From contig VSOK01000007.1 in NCBI GenBank assembly GCA_009774765.1, positions 1-64,000 on the forward strand: a stretch of DNA of 64,000 nt. The letters run 5' to 3'. Within the stretch, counting starts at the first letter, position 1. Every line of letters begins with the position of its first letter. The notes under the pieces were generated by a model. It did not search any database and was not told the origin of the DNA. It worked only from the letters and a program-made list of their open reading frames with translations. Positions 62,796-64,000 of the stretch are shown here, piece by piece. The position numbers and the translations under genes were made by a program. The DNA is from Bacteroidales bacterium. GTDB lineage: Bacteria; Bacteroidota; Bacteroidia; Bacteroidales; UBA932.

Positions 62796-63545
62796 ATGGC
62801 GGTAAAATCTTCATTCAAAAATATGGTGCTTTGCCTGTTTGTGATATGTCTTGTCTGCTCAGGTCTTCTTGCAGGAGTATATGCTCTTACGGCTGAACCT
62901 ATCAGAAAAGCAGCAGAGGCAAAGACAAACAATGCCATCGCTGTCGTGGTGCCGGAATTTACAGGCGCACCGGTAATGGGCACGGTCAATGCCGGCGGAA
63001 AAGATTATACATATTATACTGTCTCCAACAAAGGTCTTGTGTCCGGTTATGCGATCAAGACATCTTCTGTCGGTTTCGGAGGTCCTCTTGAACTGATGGT
63101 CGGTCTGACAGCGGACGGTGTAATCTACAACACTTCAGTCCTCTCGCAGAGCGAGACTCCGGGACTCGGTGCAAAATGCGTGGAGCCGTCTTTCGCGGGG
63201 CAGTTTGTTAAATTCGACCCTTCAAAGAAAAAGCTTGCAGTCAAAAAGGACGGAGGTGATGTGGATGCCATCACAGCTTCAACAATCACTTCCCGTGCAT
63301 ATTGCGTTGCCCTTGAGAATGCTCTCGATGCATACAAGGCTATTGTTGCAGGCAGCTCTGCTGCTGCGGATGATACCTGCGCTGATGAAGGCTGCTGCGG
63401 AACCTGTGCGGAAAACAGCTGCGGTATGGACTGCCAGGGTGACGTATGTCAGGTTGAGGAAGGCGGATGCAGCGGAGACTGCAGCTCATGCAGTTCTTCC
63501 TGTGAGGAAGCCTGCGGTGAATGTGCAAATGAATCTAACGAATAA
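62796..63545 (+). CDS. rnfG: Rnf complex flavoprotein RnfG with cysteine-rich tail
   Basis: This 249-residue subunit has one N-terminal membrane segment (about 8-30) and a periplasmic flavin domain with SETPGLGAK and the attachment motif T160-A-S-T163 in DAITASTITS, where FMN is bound to Thr163. The normal RnfG part ends near residue 185. It is followed by a 60-residue tail with 13 cysteines (C195 to C243) among Gly, Ser and acidic residues. Such a tail is not part of the standard subunit and could bind metal or extra iron-sulfur clusters. The reading frame is clean and the rnfE Shine-Dalgarno sequence follows. Confidence 0.94.
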   Translation: MAVKSSFKNMVLCLFVICLVCSGLLAGVYALTAEPIRKAAEAKTNNAIAVVVPEFTGAPVMGTVNAGGKDYTYYTVSNKGLVSGYAIKTSSVGFGGPLELMVGLTADGVIYNTSVLSQSETPGLGAKCVEPSFAGQFVKFDPSKKKLAVKKDGGDVDAITASTITSRAYCVALENALDAYKAIVAGSSAAADDTCADEGCCGTCAENSCGMDCQGDVCQVEEGGCSGDCSSCSSSCEEACGECANESNE

Positions 63546-63557
63546 GGAGGATACATT

Positions 63558-64000
63558 ATGGGAAAATTTCAGCTTATAACAAAAGGTCTTGTAAAGGAGA
63601 ACCCTACATTTGTCCTTCTCCTGGGTATGTGTCCTACATTGGCGACCACTACTTCGGCCATCAACGGTATGAGTATGGGACTTGCGACTATGTTCGTGCT
63701 TATTCTGTCAAATATGGCCATTTCAGCTATTGCCGGTCTTATTCCGGACAAGGTGCGTATTCCTTCCTATATCGTGGTGATCGCAACTTTCGTGACTTTG
63801 CTCCAGTTCGTTATGCAGGCTTATACTCCTGCTATGTATGAGACTTTGGGACTGTTCATTCCGCTGATTGTGGTGAACTGTATCGTTCTCGGACGTGCTG
63901 AGGCTTTTGCCAACAAGAACAGTGTGGTAGACTCTGCATTGGACGGTCTTGGAATAGGATTGGGCTTTACTCTGTCGCTTACGTTGCTTGGCCTTGTGCG
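63558..64000 (+). CDS. rnfE: Rnf complex membrane subunit RnfE (cut by window end)
   Basis: The frame opens at ATG 63558 behind a strong AAGGAGG site and runs without stop to the window edge, giving about 147 residues. The start MGKFQLITKGLVKENPTFVL, the LGMCPTLATTTSA stretch with a conserved Cys, and the IPLIVVNCIVLGRAEAFA segment identify RnfE/RsxE, a six-segment membrane subunit. In this operon type rnfA normally follows outside the window. Confidence 0.95.
   Translation, partial: MGKFQLITKGLVKENPTFVLLLGMCPTLATTTSAINGMSMGLATMFVLILSNMAISAIAGLIPDKVRIPSYIVVIATFVTLLQFVMQAYTPAMYETLGLFIPLIVVNCIVLGRAEAFANKNSVVDSALDGLGIGLGFTLSLTLLGLV

Noticed and set aside
1..64000. tRNA, rRNA, CRISPR array, insertion sequence or transposase
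   Set aside because: No tRNA-like T-loop, rRNA stretch, regularly spaced short repeats or transposase motifs were seen by eye. A program such as tRNAscan-SE would be decisive for tRNAs.

Overview
The window looks like a chromosomal segment of a Bacteroidales bacterium. The evidence is two SusC/SusD pairs, a hybrid two-component regulator with a sugar-binding sensor, promoters of the Bacteroidetes TAnnTTTG type rather than the E. coli type, and a typical Bacteroidetes rseC-rnfBCDGE order. No rRNA, tRNA or CRISPR array was seen, so genus and species cannot be fixed from this window.

Layout. (1) 1-3.2 kb: a small accessory patch, visibly AT-richer than the rest, with an HTH + ImmA/IrrE metallopeptidase gene whose stop overlaps the start of a PIN-domain nuclease gene, then an orphan 427-residue protein. 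(2) 3.2-4.7 kb: a largely non-coding stretch with hairpins, a broken C-rich reading frame ending in a good terminator, an 85-bp tandem repeat and the upstream region of the first PUL. (3) 4.7-19.4 kb: a compact fructan utilisation locus with susC, susD, a DUF4960-like surface glycan-binding lipoprotein, a surface GH32 lipoprotein, a periplasmic GH32, a fructose permease, fructokinase, and a hybrid two-component sensor/AraC regulator. Gene content matches the Bacteroides thetaiotaomicron levan locus. (4) 19.5-21.1 kb: a putative lipoprotein and a radical SAM/SPASM enzyme with overlapping stop and start codons. (5) 21.3-26.7 kb: a GH127-like beta-L-arabinofuranosidase, a GH2 enzyme and an exported C1B peptidase. 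(6) 26.7-41.7 kb: a nucleoside-permease-like MFS gene diverging from a XylR-like regulator. The regulator gene is followed by one long tight run: sugar permease, nagA, nagB, GH20, a GH18-like lipoprotein, susC, susD and a surface lipoprotein. This is a second PUL, directed at an N-acetylglucosamine-containing glycan. (7) 41.9-64 kb: mostly housekeeping genes. They are tgt, an LptF/LptG permease, ilvE-ilvA, thiamine pyrophosphokinase, a continuous LptF/LptG-methionyl-tRNA formyltransferase fusion, alaS, two M23 peptidases, a MerR-like regulator, Nif3, a zinc-ribbon protein, dnaB, a DUF3108 protein, rseC and the rnf operon, cut off within rnfE.

How the genes work together. In PUL 1 the surface GH32 cuts fructan, SusC/SusD and the DUF4960 protein capture and import the pieces, the periplasmic GH32 frees fructose, the permease and fructokinase bring it into metabolism, and the hybrid regulator senses the released sugar. 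In PUL 2, GH20 and the GH18-like protein would release GlcNAc, the permease would import it, and NagA/NagB would convert GlcNAc-6-P to fructose-6-P. No GlcNAc kinase is present in the cluster. The rnf genes encode a ferredoxin:NAD oxidoreductase that pumps ions.

The most unusual items are the LptF/LptG-Fmt fusion, the cysteine-rich tail of RnfG, the lipoprotein/radical SAM pair, the HTH-ImmA/IrrE-PIN pair, and the palindrome that overlaps the promoter of the XylR-like regulator.
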